Positions 1-6,878 are shown, numbered from the stretch's first letter. The stretch is DNA of 13,932 bases from an uncultured Collinsella sp. (GCA_958407995.1 CATYJU010000048.1:1-13932), one strand, 5' to 3'. Notes: generated by a model not told the origin, from the sequence alone. Made by a program: numbers and translations.

Positions 1-633
1 ACGCTCATCGCCTCGCTGTGCAACGGCATTACGAGCGAGCAAAAGATTGCCGAGCGCTTTGGCTGGGAGCACACCGTCCTGGGTATCTGCCAAGGCATGG
101 ACGCCGTGTTCCTCAGCGGAGAGCTCACCTTTACCAATGCGGGCGAGATTCGCTTTGGCGCGGCAGCGGGCACCAAGCCCGCAACCGTTACCGCCATCGA
201 CGAGCTCTATACGCGCTGCGGCATCGCCCATACCGTCGAGAGCGACATTGCGCACCGCATGTGGGCCAAACTCATGCTCAACGACGGCATCAACCAGACC
301 TGCATGGCCTACGGCGGGACCTACGGAAGCGCCACGGAGCCGGGCTCCGAGCAGCGCCGCTGTTTTGTCTCCGCCATGCGCGAGACGCTTGCGGTTGCCA
401 ACGCCGGGGGCGTTGAGCTGACCGAGGCAGACCTGACGCAAATGGTGCACCTCATCGAGGGAATCGACCCCGCCGGTATGCCCTCGATGGCGCAGGACCG
501 CATCGCACAACGAAAAACCGAAGTCGAGGAGTTCGCGGGCACCATTTGCCGCCTGGCCGCCAAACACGATATCCAAGTGCCGCAAAACGATTGGCTCTAC
601 CAGAGGATTCGCGAAATAGAAAGCAGCTGGTAG
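1..633 (+). CDS. panE: 2-dehydropantoate 2-reductase (ketopantoate reductase), C-terminal part
   Basis: The frame is open from the first base and ends at a TAG, so the gene is cut at its 5' end; about 210 residues remain. The family reduces ketopantoate to pantoate with NADPH in cytosolic pantothenate/CoA synthesis. The N-terminal nucleotide-binding glycine motif would lie outside the window. What is visible starts at the CNGI..E stretch, equivalent to the family's QNGI motif, and continues into the helical ApbA/PanE C-terminal domain: KLMLNDGIN, then PSMAQDRIAQRKTEVEEF, resembling the substrate-binding SM.QD...R.TE(I/V) block, then VPQNDWLYQRIREIE at the end. The first internal ATG (position 97) is not the true start, because homology extends upstream of it. 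The family includes several ketopantoate-reductase-like paralogues of unknown substrate, so panE is likely but not certain. It ends 37 bases before a strong terminator. Confidence 0.8.
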   Translation, partial: TLIASLCNGITSEQKIAERFGWEHTVLGICQGMDAVFLSGELTFTNAGEIRFGAAAGTKPATVTAIDELYTRCGIAHTVESDIAHRMWAKLMLNDGINQTCMAYGGTYGSATEPGSEQRRCFVSAMRETLAVANAGGVELTEADLTQMVHLIEGIDPAGMPSMAQDRIAQRKTEVEEFAGTICRLAAKHDIQVPQNDWLYQRIREIESSW

Positions 634-670
634 TGCTCGGCATACTGTAGCCAGCAGATCCAATGGCAAA

Positions 671-711
671 GCCGCCGCAAGGGGCACTCCCCTCGCGGCG
701 GCTTCCTTTTT
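671..711 (+). terminator. Intrinsic terminator after the ketopantoate reductase gene
   Basis: GCCGCCGC-A-AGGGG pairs with CCCCT-C-GCGGCGGC around a CACT loop, a 13-pair stem with one mismatch, followed by TTCCTTTTT. It lies 37 bases after the TAG at 633. In the leftward direction the stem is followed by only three T, so it would be a weak terminator for the small leftward gene that ends at 743. Confidence 0.85.
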
Positions 712-742
712 CATCTTTGGTCAAAAATCAGCTTCACAACGG

Positions 743-949
743 TTAGAGCTGCGACTCCGACGCCTGGTCCTCATCGTCGCGACAAAGGACTACACCTGCA
801 CTTCCCAGCAGCGCGGCCGCGATCAGCGCGCCGACCACGATAGGAGCAGCCCCGCATGTCCCCTGCATGCCCGCGACGAGCGCGGCCGTGGGACCAAGGC
901 AGCCAAGCATCAACGCGACGGCGGCAACGGCGATATCTCGAGCATTCAC
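743..949 (-). CDS. Small membrane protein with two predicted helices, unknown function
   Basis: A 68-residue protein starting with GTG; the start is supported by a strong Shine-Dalgarno GGAGGA nine bases upstream. Residues about 5-27 (IAVAAVALMLGCLGPTAALV) and about 34-57 (APIVVGALIAAALLGSAGVV) are hydrophobic and look like two membrane helices joined by a short GMQGTCGA turn. The last 11 residues are acidic and polar (RDDEDQASESQ). I recognise no family. It may equally be a signal-anchored peptide. It stands alone on the leftward strand, about 190 bases after the stop of the secreted 3D-like protein gene, and no clear terminator follows apart from the opposite face of the stem at 671-702. 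Confidence comes from the ribosome site and composition, not from homology. Confidence 0.6.
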   Translation of the reverse strand: MNARDIAVAAVALMLGCLGPTAALVAGMQGTCGAAPIVVGALIAAALLGSAGVVLCRDDEDQASESQL

Positions 950-1020
950 AAGACCACTTCCTCCAAGAGAAAGACCTTATTTCTCATGAACTAGTGTGCC
1001 CCGCGCCCATATGCGCGACG

Positions 1021-1111
1021 TACCGTCACGGTAAGGGCTCTGTTAGCTCAGGCGCATACATAGAACGGACGTCTTTACGTTGCCCTAAAGCTCGGTAAAG
1101 ACACCCGTCCG
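1021..1111. other. Intergenic palindrome and long stem-loop between two leftward genes
   Basis: Two structures lie in the 186-base gap between the small membrane protein gene and the 3D-like protein gene. TACCGT-C-ACGGTA at 1021-1033 is a perfect 13-bp palindrome with a single central base. At 1066-1111, CGGACG-TCTTTAC faces GTAAAGA-CACC-CGTCCG: 13 pairs interrupted by a 4-base bulge, with a 16-base loop. In the leftward direction the second stem follows the stop at 1136 by 25 bases, as a terminator would, but no T run follows it. The short palindrome could be an operator for the small membrane protein gene. Confidence 0.4.
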
Positions 1112-1135
1112 CCAAATATCCGTGATGCAGAAAAA

Positions 1136-1900
1136 TTACCAACCGGTGTAGTAGTCGGTGGTTCCGGCAGCGCAGCCGGAGTCATAGACCTTGCAATCAC
1201 CCTTGGAGCCCGTAAAGGTCGAGCCCTGGGCCATATCGCCCGCGGCAACAACGTAATAGCCGTCGGAATCGCGCCAGAAGCCCTCAGAATCCTGAGTCCA
1301 TTCGCCCGTGCGATAGTGATAAAGCACATTGCTGCTGTAATAGGTCTCGCGGCGCCCGTTGTAGTTATTGACACCCGCAGAGCGCGTCAGGCCCGATCCG
1401 TTCGTGCAGGACGCGGCAGACGCGTAGGACGGAGTGTAACCGGCGTTGTAGTACGAAGCCTCGGCAGCCTCCGCCTCGGCGGCAGCCTCGAGCGCTTCGC
1501 GCTTGGCATCCTCAAGCGCAGTGCGCAGCTCATCGAGCTCGGTCGACTTGGCGTCGACCTCCCCCATCGTCAACAGGCTACCCGCGCCGTCGATACAGCC
1601 CTGCAGCACAGCGCGCTCGTCATCGGTGGCATAGTCGCCATACATATTCATGATGATCTGAGCGCGCATCTCCAGGGAATCGCGCTTGGCCTCCATCGAG
1701 GCGTTCCACTCCTGCATGGAACCATAACCATCGCCGCGATAGTCAACGGGCTGTACCAGCGTCGTCTCGGACGGCGTAGATCCAACCGTATCGGACAATG
1801 TTGCGGCATGGGCATCAGTTGCACCGGCGCCCGCCAAAAGTGCCACGGTCAGAGCGGCGGAAAGGGCGGCGGCTTTCGGTTTTCGTGAATCGATCCTCAT
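1136..1900 (-). CDS. Secreted protein with coiled-coil region and C-terminal 3D-like (three-Asp) domain
   Basis: The ATG at 1900 is chosen because GGAGG precedes it by 11 bases and a signal peptide follows directly. The protein is 254 residues. Residues 1-32 form a signal peptide: basic RKPK, a hydrophobic ALTVALLAGAG core and an AHA-A cleavage site. Residues about 60-150 are Ala/Glu/Lys-rich and probably helical or coiled coil. Residues about 170-254 look like the 3D cell-wall-hydrolase domain: D222 in AAGDMAQGSTF, D240 in KVYDSGCAAG and D249 in TTDYY match the spacing of that family's three aspartates. The tyrosine-rich stretch NGRRETYYSSNVLYHYRTGEW precedes it. Proteins of this kind act outside the cell on peptidoglycan; the substrate here is not known. 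Cys236 and Cys243 flank D240 and could form a disulfide. The opposite-strand open frame across this gene is a shadow. Confidence 0.65.
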   Translation of the reverse strand: MRIDSRKPKAAALSAALTVALLAGAGATDAHAATLSDTVGSTPSETTLVQPVDYRGDGYGSMQEWNASMEAKRDSLEMRAQIIMNMYGDYATDDERAVLQGCIDGAGSLLTMGEVDAKSTELDELRTALEDAKREALEAAAEAEAAEASYYNAGYTPSYASAASCTNGSGLTRSAGVNNYNGRRETYYSSNVLYHYRTGEWTQDSEGFWRDSDGYYVVAAGDMAQGSTFTGSKGDCKVYDSGCAAGTTDYYTGW

Positions 1901-2112
1901 GTAGCTGGAAACCTCCGTAGTGCGTTTTTGCTGCGTTTGAGCTGCGTGTGATTCGATCGCGCTGCATAGTACCCCGAGCAAATCGCGACCTGCGGTTTTA
2001 CTCAAAAGGCGCACGTCAATTGCGTAAAACTCACATCCTCTCAACAGGAGTTTTCCACAACTCGAATGCATAAAGCGTGTCAAAAACCCTGTTTTTTGCG
2101 CCCTTTCTATGC
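1901..2112 (-). promoter_or_regulatory. Upstream region of the 3D-like protein gene
   Basis: Apart from the ribosome site of the leftward gene I find no gene in these 212 bases, which are more AT-rich than the surroundings. Read leftward, a TTGACA hexamer occurs at 2088-2083, but no convincing -10 lies 16-18 bases after it (TTGTGG at 17). A second TTGACG at about 2021-2016 also lacks a partner. The promoter must be in this stretch because a terminator closes the right side at 2113-2153, but I cannot place it. Confidence 0.3.
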
Positions 2113-2153
2113 AAAAAAGGCGCCTGTGCAACTATTGTTCGCACAGGCGCCTT
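2113..2153 (-). terminator. Intrinsic terminator of metY
   Basis: AAGGCGCCTGTGC (2117-2129) is a perfect inverted repeat of GCACAGGCGCCTT (2141-2153), with an 11-base loop. Read leftward the stem is followed by TTTTTT (2118-2113). It lies 61 bases after the metY stop and insulates the next leftward gene. Confidence 0.9.
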
Positions 2154-2213
2154 GAGCAGGCATTTTATGCAGTTATACCTATCGAGTCGCAAGGGGTCCT
2201 TGCACAAGTCGCT

Positions 2214-3524
2214 TTACTCGTCCAGCGCGGCGAAGGCCTGCTTCAGGTCCCAAATGATATCCTCGGCGTTCTCGGTACCGATGGAAAGACGGATCGTTGA
2301 GGGCGTGATGTTCTGCTCGGCGAGCTCCTCGGCAGACAGCTGGGAGTGCGTGGTGGTAGCCGGGTGCACGACGAGCGACTTGACGTCGGCCACGTTGGCG
2401 AGCAGCGAGAACACCTGCAGATGATCAATGAACTTCCAAGCTGCCTCCTGGCCACCCTTAATCTCAAAGGTAAAGATCGAGGCACCGCCACGGGGGAAGT
2501 ACTTCTGATAGAGCTCGTGATCGGGGTGCTCAGGCAGGCTCGGGTGATTCACCTTGGCAACATGGCTGTCACCAGCCAGGAACTCAACGACCTTCTTGGT
2601 GTTCTCGACATGACGGTCAACGCGCAGCGACAGAGTCTCGGTGCCCTGGAGCAGAACCCAGGCGTTGAACGGGCTGATGCAGGCGCCCTCGTCACGCAGC
2701 AGGATGGCGCGGACATAGGTTGCGAAGGCGGCGGGACCGGCAGCCTCGGCAAACGAGACGCCATGGTAGGAGGGGTTGGGCTCGGCGATCTGCGCATACT
2801 TGCCGCTCGCCTTCCAATCGAAGTTACCGCCGTCGACGATCACACCGCCCAGCGAGGTGCCGTGGCCGCCGATGAACTTGGTTGCGGAGTGGACGACGAT
2901 GTTGGCACCATGCTCCAGCGGACGGAACAGATACGGGGTGCCGAAGGTGTTGTCGACGACAACCGGTAAACCGTGCTTCTTGGCGATCTCGGAGATGGCG
3001 TCGATATTGGGGATGTCGGAGTTGGGGTTGCCGAGCGTCTCGAGATAGATGACCGTGGTGTTGTCCTTGATGGCCCCCTCGACCTCTTCCAGGTTATGGG
3101 CATCGACGAAGGTGGTCTCGACGCCAAACTGGGAGAGCGTATGCTCCAGCAAGTTGTAGGAGCCACCGTAGATAGTCTTCTGGGCAACCACATGGTCACC
3201 GGCCTGGGCAAGGGCCTGCAGGGTATAGGTGATGGCAGCAGCACCGGAGGCGACGGCTAGACCTGCCACGCCACCCTCGAGCGCGGCGATACGATCCTCG
3301 AAGACGCCCTGGGTGGAGTTGGTCAGACGGCCGTAGATGTTTCCGGCGTCGGCAAGACCAAAGCGGTCGGCGGCGTGCTGGGAGTTGCGGAACACATAGC
3401 TCGTGGTCTGGTAGATAGGCACGGCACGGGAGTCGGATGCAGGATCGGCACTCTCCTGGCCAACGTGCAGCTGCAGGGTATCGAAACCAAAGGTGTGCTC
3501 GGGGTTGTTGATGAACTGGCTCAT
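2214..3524 (-). CDS. metY: O-acetylhomoserine sulfhydrylase (aminocarboxypropyltransferase), PLP enzyme
   Basis: A full-length 436-residue member of the Cys/Met metabolism PLP family. MetY joins sulfide to O-acetylhomoserine to make homocysteine, so methionine is made directly from sulfide in the cytosol. Visible motifs: YGRLTNST at 64-71 (phosphate-binding Tyr64 and Arg66 from the neighbouring subunit), VVVDNTFGTPYL at 188-199 (Asp191 to the pyridine nitrogen) and VHSATKFIGGHG at 211-222 with Lys216 as the Schiff-base lysine. The length of about 430, and the insertion GGNFDWKASGKYAQIAEPNPSYHG after the lysine, fit MetY rather than the shorter MetB/MetC/MetZ enzymes. The ATG is supported by AAGGAG six bases upstream. 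It has its own promoter, a long leader with a small Cys-containing reading frame, a LysR regulator diverging from it and a terminator after it, so it appears to be a single-gene unit. Confidence 0.92.
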   Translation of the reverse strand: MSQFINNPEHTFGFDTLQLHVGQESADPASDSRAVPIYQTTSYVFRNSQHAADRFGLADAGNIYGRLTNSTQGVFEDRIAALEGGVAGLAVASGAAAITYTLQALAQAGDHVVAQKTIYGGSYNLLEHTLSQFGVETTFVDAHNLEEVEGAIKDNTTVIYLETLGNPNSDIPNIDAISEIAKKHGLPVVVDNTFGTPYLFRPLEHGANIVVHSATKFIGGHGTSLGGVIVDGGNFDWKASGKYAQIAEPNPSYHGVSFAEAAGPAAFATYVRAILLRDEGACISPFNAWVLLQGTETLSLRVDRHVENTKKVVEFLAGDSHVAKVNHPSLPEHPDHELYQKYFPRGGASIFTFEIKGGQEAAWKFIDHLQVFSLLANVADVKSLVVHPATTTHSQLSAEELAEQNITPSTIRLSIGTENAEDIIWDLKQAFAALDE

Positions 3525-3578
3525 GATGATCTCCTTGATCGAACAAAAGTAAATAAAAAGAGAGAAGTAAGTCGCTGT

Positions 3579-3610
3579 CTCCTGATCACGCCGACGGGCG
3601 CAAACAGGAG
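3579..3610 (-). promoter_or_regulatory. Hairpin in the metY leader overlapping the end of the leader reading frame
   Basis: Read leftward, CTCCTG (3610-3605) pairs with CAGGAG (3584-3579), and inside it CGCC-CGTC-GGCG makes a second small stem. The structure covers the last codons and the stop of the leader frame. CTCCT could instead pair with the AAGGAG ribosome site of metY, and CGGGC/GCCCG makes a competing 5-bp stem. A pyrimidine-rich CTCTCTTTTTATTT follows after about 13 bases. Alternative pairing is inferred by eye only. Confidence 0.4.
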
Positions 3611-3639
3611 CCCGGCATTCGTCTTGGTAAGCAATTCAT
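3586..3639 (-). CDS. Putative leader peptide of metY (17 residues, two Cys)
   Basis: ATG at 3639 is preceded by AAAGGAGG with seven bases of spacing, one of the best ribosome sites in the window. It opens a 17-codon frame, MNCLPRRMPGSCLRPSA, ending in TGA. The frame begins about 60 bases after the predicted transcription start and ends 61 bases before the metY ATG. Cys codons stand at positions 3 and 12, and the end of the frame overlaps a hairpin. Short Cys-containing leader peptides that sense cysteine supply are known from actinobacterial sulfur genes, for example in mycobacteria. A similar role here is inference. The weak points are that there are only two separated Cys codons and that a chance 17-codon frame is easy to find, but the ribosome site and location argue against chance. 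Confidence 0.55.
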   Translation of the reverse strand: MNCLPRRMPGSCLRPSA

Positions 3640-3707
3640 ATGCAGGCCTCCTTTCGCATCCCGGTTCCGTGGTTGGCTTAATTACCTACCGCCTTTGTGT
3701 GTTTTGA

Positions 3708-3736
3708 ATAGTACGAGCATTGTTTCCGTCGGTCAA
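3708..3736 (-). promoter_or_regulatory. metY promoter
   Basis: Read leftward: TTGACC (3736-3731), 17 bases, TACTAT (3713-3708). Both boxes are close to the vegetative sigma consensus with ideal spacing, predicting a start near 3701 and a leader of about 175 bases before metY. Confidence 0.7.
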
Positions 3737-3756
3737 TCACTTAAAAGCGCTAACTT

Positions 3757-3777
3757 GTTATCTGTTTTATAGATAAC
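3757..3777. promoter_or_regulatory. Probable LysR-type regulator binding site
   Basis: GTTATCT-GTTTTAT-AGATAAC is a perfect inverted repeat with 7-base arms and contains the T-N11-A pattern of LysR-type boxes (T3761, A3773). Its centre at 3767 is about 66 bases upstream of the predicted metY start, the usual position of the recognition site for these activators. It is also 21 bases before the ATG of the LysR gene, so binding could repress that gene as well. Confidence 0.55.
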
Positions 3778-3797
3778 TATCGAAAGGACGGGCGCCG

Positions 3798-4700
3798 ATG
3801 ACCCTCCAGCAGCTTCGCTTTTTGATCGCCGTGGCAGAGTCCGGTTCGATCAACGCCGCAGCCCAGCGCCTCTATACCGCACAGTCCAATATCTCCAACG
3901 CCGTCAAAAGCCTGGAACAGGAACTTCATATCGAAATCTTTACGCGCTCTAGCCGCGGTGTTGCACTCACCAACGACGGCACCGAGCTTTTGGGTTATGC
4001 ACGCCAGGTCGTAGAGCAGGCCGACATGCTTGAGGCCCGCTACGAGGACGGCGGTACCCCGCAAGCCCGCCTCGCCATTTCCGCCCAGCACTACGCCTTT
4101 TCGGTCGAGGCCTTTGTCAACGTAGTCGAGCGCTGCCGCGACAGCAAGTTCGAGTTCATCATGCGCGAGACCACCACATCGCAGATCATCGATGACGTCC
4201 GCGCGTTTCGCAGCGACATCGGCATCCTCTATCTGGACGACTTTAACGTCCGCGTTCTGCAGAAGGCTTTTGCCGATGCGCGCGCGAGCTTCCATCCCCT
4301 ATTCGACGCGACGGTCCACGTCTTCGTTAGCGAGCGCCACCCGCTTGCCCGCCGCCCGCAGCTGTCCCTTGCCGACCTCACACCATATACGCGCTACAGC
4401 TTTGAGCAAGGTACCTCGAACTCCTTCTATTACGCCGAGGAACCTTTTAGCTATATCCCTTGCGACCGCAACATACGAATCTCGGACCGCGGAACACTTA
4501 CCAACTTACTTATCACGTCGAACGGCTACACCCTGTCGACCGGTGCCCTCTCCAATGAAATGCAATGGGGTATGGCATCGATCCCGTTAGCAGACGCCCC
4601 AACGATGCACGTAGGCTATATCATGCACGACGAGCGCAAGCCCTCTCCCCTCTTGCAGCAATACCTAGACGAGCTCAACCGCATCATCCATGCCAACTAA
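3798..4700 (+). CDS. LysR-family transcriptional regulator, divergent from metY
   Basis: A 300-residue protein of normal LysR length. Residues about 3-62 are the winged helix-turn-helix: LQQLRFLIAVAESGSINAAA, QSNISNAVKSLEQEL and FTRSSRGVALTNDG are all typical. The rest is the two-lobed effector-binding domain with weaker conservation (IGILYLD, FVSERHPLA, ISDRGTLTNLL). The ATG follows AAAGGA with nine bases of spacing. The gene diverges from metY across 273 bases that carry a perfect inverted repeat, the classic arrangement of a LysR regulator with its target. It probably senses a sulfur-pathway metabolite such as O-acetylhomoserine or O-acetylserine, as CysB/MetR-type regulators do, but the ligand cannot be read from sequence. 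No obvious terminator follows. Confidence 0.88.
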   Translation: MTLQQLRFLIAVAESGSINAAAQRLYTAQSNISNAVKSLEQELHIEIFTRSSRGVALTNDGTELLGYARQVVEQADMLEARYEDGGTPQARLAISAQHYAFSVEAFVNVVERCRDSKFEFIMRETTTSQIIDDVRAFRSDIGILYLDDFNVRVLQKAFADARASFHPLFDATVHVFVSERHPLARRPQLSLADLTPYTRYSFEQGTSNSFYYAEEPFSYIPCDRNIRISDRGTLTNLLITSNGYTLSTGALSNEMQWGMASIPLADAPTMHVGYIMHDERKPSPLLQQYLDELNRIIHAN

Positions 4701-4755
4701 CTGTCGGAAGACGGGGTAGAAATCGTAGATTGCTAGCCCCCGGCGGGCATGGCGC

Positions 4756-4761
4756 TACAAT
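4756..4761 (+). promoter_or_regulatory. Possible -10 box for rnhA
   Basis: TACAAT lies 39 bases before the GTG start of rnhA, after GCGC. No good -35 is seen at 16-18 bases; TTGCTA is 20 bases upstream. Confidence 0.3.
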
Positions 4762-4799
4762 GGTCACTCACACGAAACGTACCCAACGAAAGGAAGCCC

Positions 4800-5285
4800 G
4801 TGAAGGTCATCATCTATACCGACGGCTCGGCCCGATCAAATCCGGGACGCGGCGGCTACGGCGCCGTACTCAAATACACCAACCCCGCCGGCAAGACCTT
4901 CACCTCCGAGCTTTCACGCGGCTACGCCAAGACCACCAACAACCGCATGGAACTCATGGCGGTCATCGTGGCGCTCGAGGCGCTCAACCGCCCCTGCGAG
5001 GTCGAGGTCCATTCCGATTCGCAGTACGTCGTCAACGCTTTCAATAAACACTGGATCGACGGCTGGAAAAAGCGCGGGTGGAAAACTGCCAACAAGCAGC
5101 CCGTTAAGAACCGTGACCTGTGGGAGCGCCTGCTTGCCGCAAAGAGCAAGCATAAGGTGGAGTTCATCTGGGTTAAGGGCCACGCCGGCCACGAGCTCAA
5201 CGAGCGCTGCGATGAGCTCGCCACCACGGCGGCCGACGGCAGCAACCTCGATATCGACACCGGCTTTAACGAGAGCGACCTGTAA
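4800..5285 (+). CDS. rnhA: Ribonuclease HI
   Basis: RNase HI cuts the RNA strand of RNA:DNA hybrids, removing R-loops and primers. The start is taken as GTG at 4800 because AAAGGA precedes it and the protein then begins VKVIIYTDGSARSNPG, as RNases HI usually do; the upstream ATG at 4749 would add 17 unconserved residues. With this start it has 161 residues. The catalytic DEDD set is present: D8 (YTDGS), E51 (NNRMELMA), D73 (HSDSQYVVNA) and D138 (NERCDELA). H128 (VKGHAGH), which aids catalysis, is there too. The basic loop WIDGWKKRGWKTANKQPVKN (about 85-104) is the E. coli-type handle region. The enzyme should act in the cytosol on its own. The gene stands between the LysR gene and an oxidoreductase gene, with 73 bases before the latter. 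Confidence 0.93.
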   Translation: MKVIIYTDGSARSNPGRGGYGAVLKYTNPAGKTFTSELSRGYAKTTNNRMELMAVIVALEALNRPCEVEVHSDSQYVVNAFNKHWIDGWKKRGWKTANKQPVKNRDLWERLLAAKSKHKVEFIWVKGHAGHELNERCDELATTAADGSNLDIDTGFNESDL

Positions 5286-5358
5286 TAGCGTTTTCGCGCA
5301 GCTTTATATCCCCACGCGCTACACTCATCCTGTAGACCAAACAACGCAAGGGGGACGT

Positions 5359-6465
5359 ATGCTGCGCATCGCGACCATCGGCACATCCATGATCACCGAC
5401 GACTTTATCCAAGTCGTCAACGCCAACGACCAAGCCGCGTTTGTGGGCACGCTCTCGCGCGATGCCGAGCGCGGCGCCGCCTTTACCGCCGAACACGGCG
5501 GCGAGCGTAACTTCACCGCACTTGACGAGCTTGCGTCCGCCGTCGACGTCGACGCCGTCTATATCGGCAGCCCTAACGCACTTCACCACGAGCAGGCCCT
5601 TGCCTGCATCGCCGGTGGCAAGCATGTCATCGTCGAGAAACCCTTCTGCGCCACCGAAGCGCAGGCGCTGGAAGTCTTCCGCGCTGCCGAGGCAGCAGGT
5701 GTCGTGGCCCTCGAGGCCATGCGCCCGCTCCATGACCCCGCTTTCCACGCCGTCGAGGACGCCCTGGGCGAGATTGCGCCCATTCGTCGCGCCTCACTGC
5801 GCTTTGGCAAGTATTCTTCGCGCTACAACGAGGTTCTCGCGGGGCGCGCCACCAATATCTTCGACTGCCACATGGCCTCGGGCTCCCTCATGGACATTGG
5901 CGTCTACACCGTCGAGCCCATGGTCGAGATTTTCGGCATGCCCTCCGGCCTTACGAGCATGACTACTCTGCTCGACCCCACCACGCGACAGCTCACGCAC
6001 GGCCCCATCGACGGCTGCGGTTCCATCCTCGCCAGCTACGGCGGTGGCCGCATCTCCGTCGAGCTCGCGCACTCCAAAATTACGAATGACCTGCTGCCCT
6101 CGCAGATCGAAGGCGAGCGTGGCACTATCCAGATCGACCATCTGTCCACGCCCCGCAACGTCCGCATCGACTATCGCGGCGATGTCGTACGCGGCTCAGC
6201 GACCGAGGCACCGCGCGAACAGGGCGACAACGGCCGCGTGCTCGACCTGCCCAAATCGAGCAACACTATGGAATACGAACTCACAGACTTTATCACCGCC
6301 ATCGATGGCATCGATAACGTTAAGGAAGAGATTTGGGAGACCCCGGCGGGACGCCACGAGCTTGGCCACTACCGCGATGTCACGCTCGTCTCACTACGCA
6401 TCATGGATGCCGTGCGTCAGCAGGCCGGCATAACCTTCCCGGCCGACGCAGGCAAGCAGGCATAG
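5359..6465 (+). CDS. Gfo/Idh/MocA-family NAD(P)-dependent oxidoreductase
   Basis: A 368-residue protein beginning at the ATG preceded by AGGGGG; the open frame extends further left into rnhA but without a ribosome site or homology. Residues 1-120 form a Rossmann domain starting RIATIGTSMITDDF, with VYIGSPNALHHEQA at 68-80 and the hallmark EKPF at 93-96 (Lys94, catalytic in the family). Residues about 125-350 are the alpha/beta C-terminal domain, with GSLMDIGVYTVEPMVEIFG (175-193) giving the conserved D-x-G-x-Y. The first motif is GTSMIT rather than the usual G-x-G-x-x-G, a variant seen in some members. The family oxidises sugars, inositols and related alcohols; the substrate here is not predictable. 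Two bases separate it from the acylphosphatase gene, so the two are probably co-transcribed. Confidence 0.85.
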   Translation: MLRIATIGTSMITDDFIQVVNANDQAAFVGTLSRDAERGAAFTAEHGGERNFTALDELASAVDVDAVYIGSPNALHHEQALACIAGGKHVIVEKPFCATEAQALEVFRAAEAAGVVALEAMRPLHDPAFHAVEDALGEIAPIRRASLRFGKYSSRYNEVLAGRATNIFDCHMASGSLMDIGVYTVEPMVEIFGMPSGLTSMTTLLDPTTRQLTHGPIDGCGSILASYGGGRISVELAHSKITNDLLPSQIEGERGTIQIDHLSTPRNVRIDYRGDVVRGSATEAPREQGDNGRVLDLPKSSNTMEYELTDFITAIDGIDNVKEEIWETPAGRHELGHYRDVTLVSLRIMDAVRQQAGITFPADAGKQA

Positions 6466-6467
6466 CG

Positions 6468-6878
6468 ATGGGCCTCTTCGATACGTTCTTCTCCAGCGTC
6501 ACCGGCGGCAGTCGAGAGCCTCAAAAACCGTCAAACGTCGAGCTCGAGCTGCGCCGCAGGCTTACCGTGCTTGCAAGCGACGAGGCCACTCAAGACACTC
6601 CCCTGCGTTATTTCCTGCGCTGGGCGGGGCAAGTCCAAGGCGTTGGTTTTCGCTTTACCAACACCAACCTCGCACAGGCACGCGCACTCACCGGCTGGGT
6701 GCGTAACATGGAAGACGGCTCAGTCGAGATGGAGATACAGGGAGCTCCGGCAGACATCCTATCTCATCTCGAGGCGCTTCATGCCTCCTACGAGCGCATG
6801 GGAACGCGTTTTCGCCTTGTAGATGCCCAGGTCCGAGCCCCACTTGCCAATGAAGACGGTTTCAGTCCTCATTATTAG
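6468..6878 (+). CDS. Acylphosphatase with an N-terminal extension
   Basis: A 136-residue protein whose residues about 46-130 are an acylphosphatase domain. GQVQGVGFRF (54-63) contains the phosphate-binding loop with Arg62, and GWVRNMEDGSVEMEIQG (76-92) contains the catalytic Asn80. The enzyme hydrolyses acyl-phosphates such as acetyl phosphate or carbamoyl phosphate in the cytosol. Typical acylphosphatases are about 90-100 residues; this one has about 45 extra residues at the front (MGLFDTFFSSVTGGS, then a charged helix ELELRRRLTVLAS) that I do not recognise. The ATG lies two bases after the stop of the oxidoreductase, with a weak AGCAGG inside that gene, which suggests coupled translation. 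An internal start near residue 46 is possible but no better ribosome site is seen. Confidence 0.85.
   Translation: MGLFDTFFSSVTGGSREPQKPSNVELELRRRLTVLASDEATQDTPLRYFLRWAGQVQGVGFRFTNTNLAQARALTGWVRNMEDGSVEMEIQGAPADILSHLEALHASYERMGTRFRLVDAQVRAPLANEDGFSPHY

Noticed and set aside
1035..1100. tRNA-like D-arm (TTAGCTCAG)
   Set aside because: No matching acceptor, anticodon or T-arm could be built around it; the similarity is limited to a few bases.
1316..1888. 190-codon rightward frame
   Set aside because: It is antisense to the secreted 3D-like protein gene, which has a ribosome site, a signal peptide and domain motifs.
2051..2059. TTTTCCACA, a DnaA-box-like nonamer
   Set aside because: It is a single copy with no cluster, no AT-rich unwinding region and no replication genes nearby.
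2346..2969. 207-codon rightward frame
   Set aside because: It is antisense to metY, whose homology covers the whole stretch.
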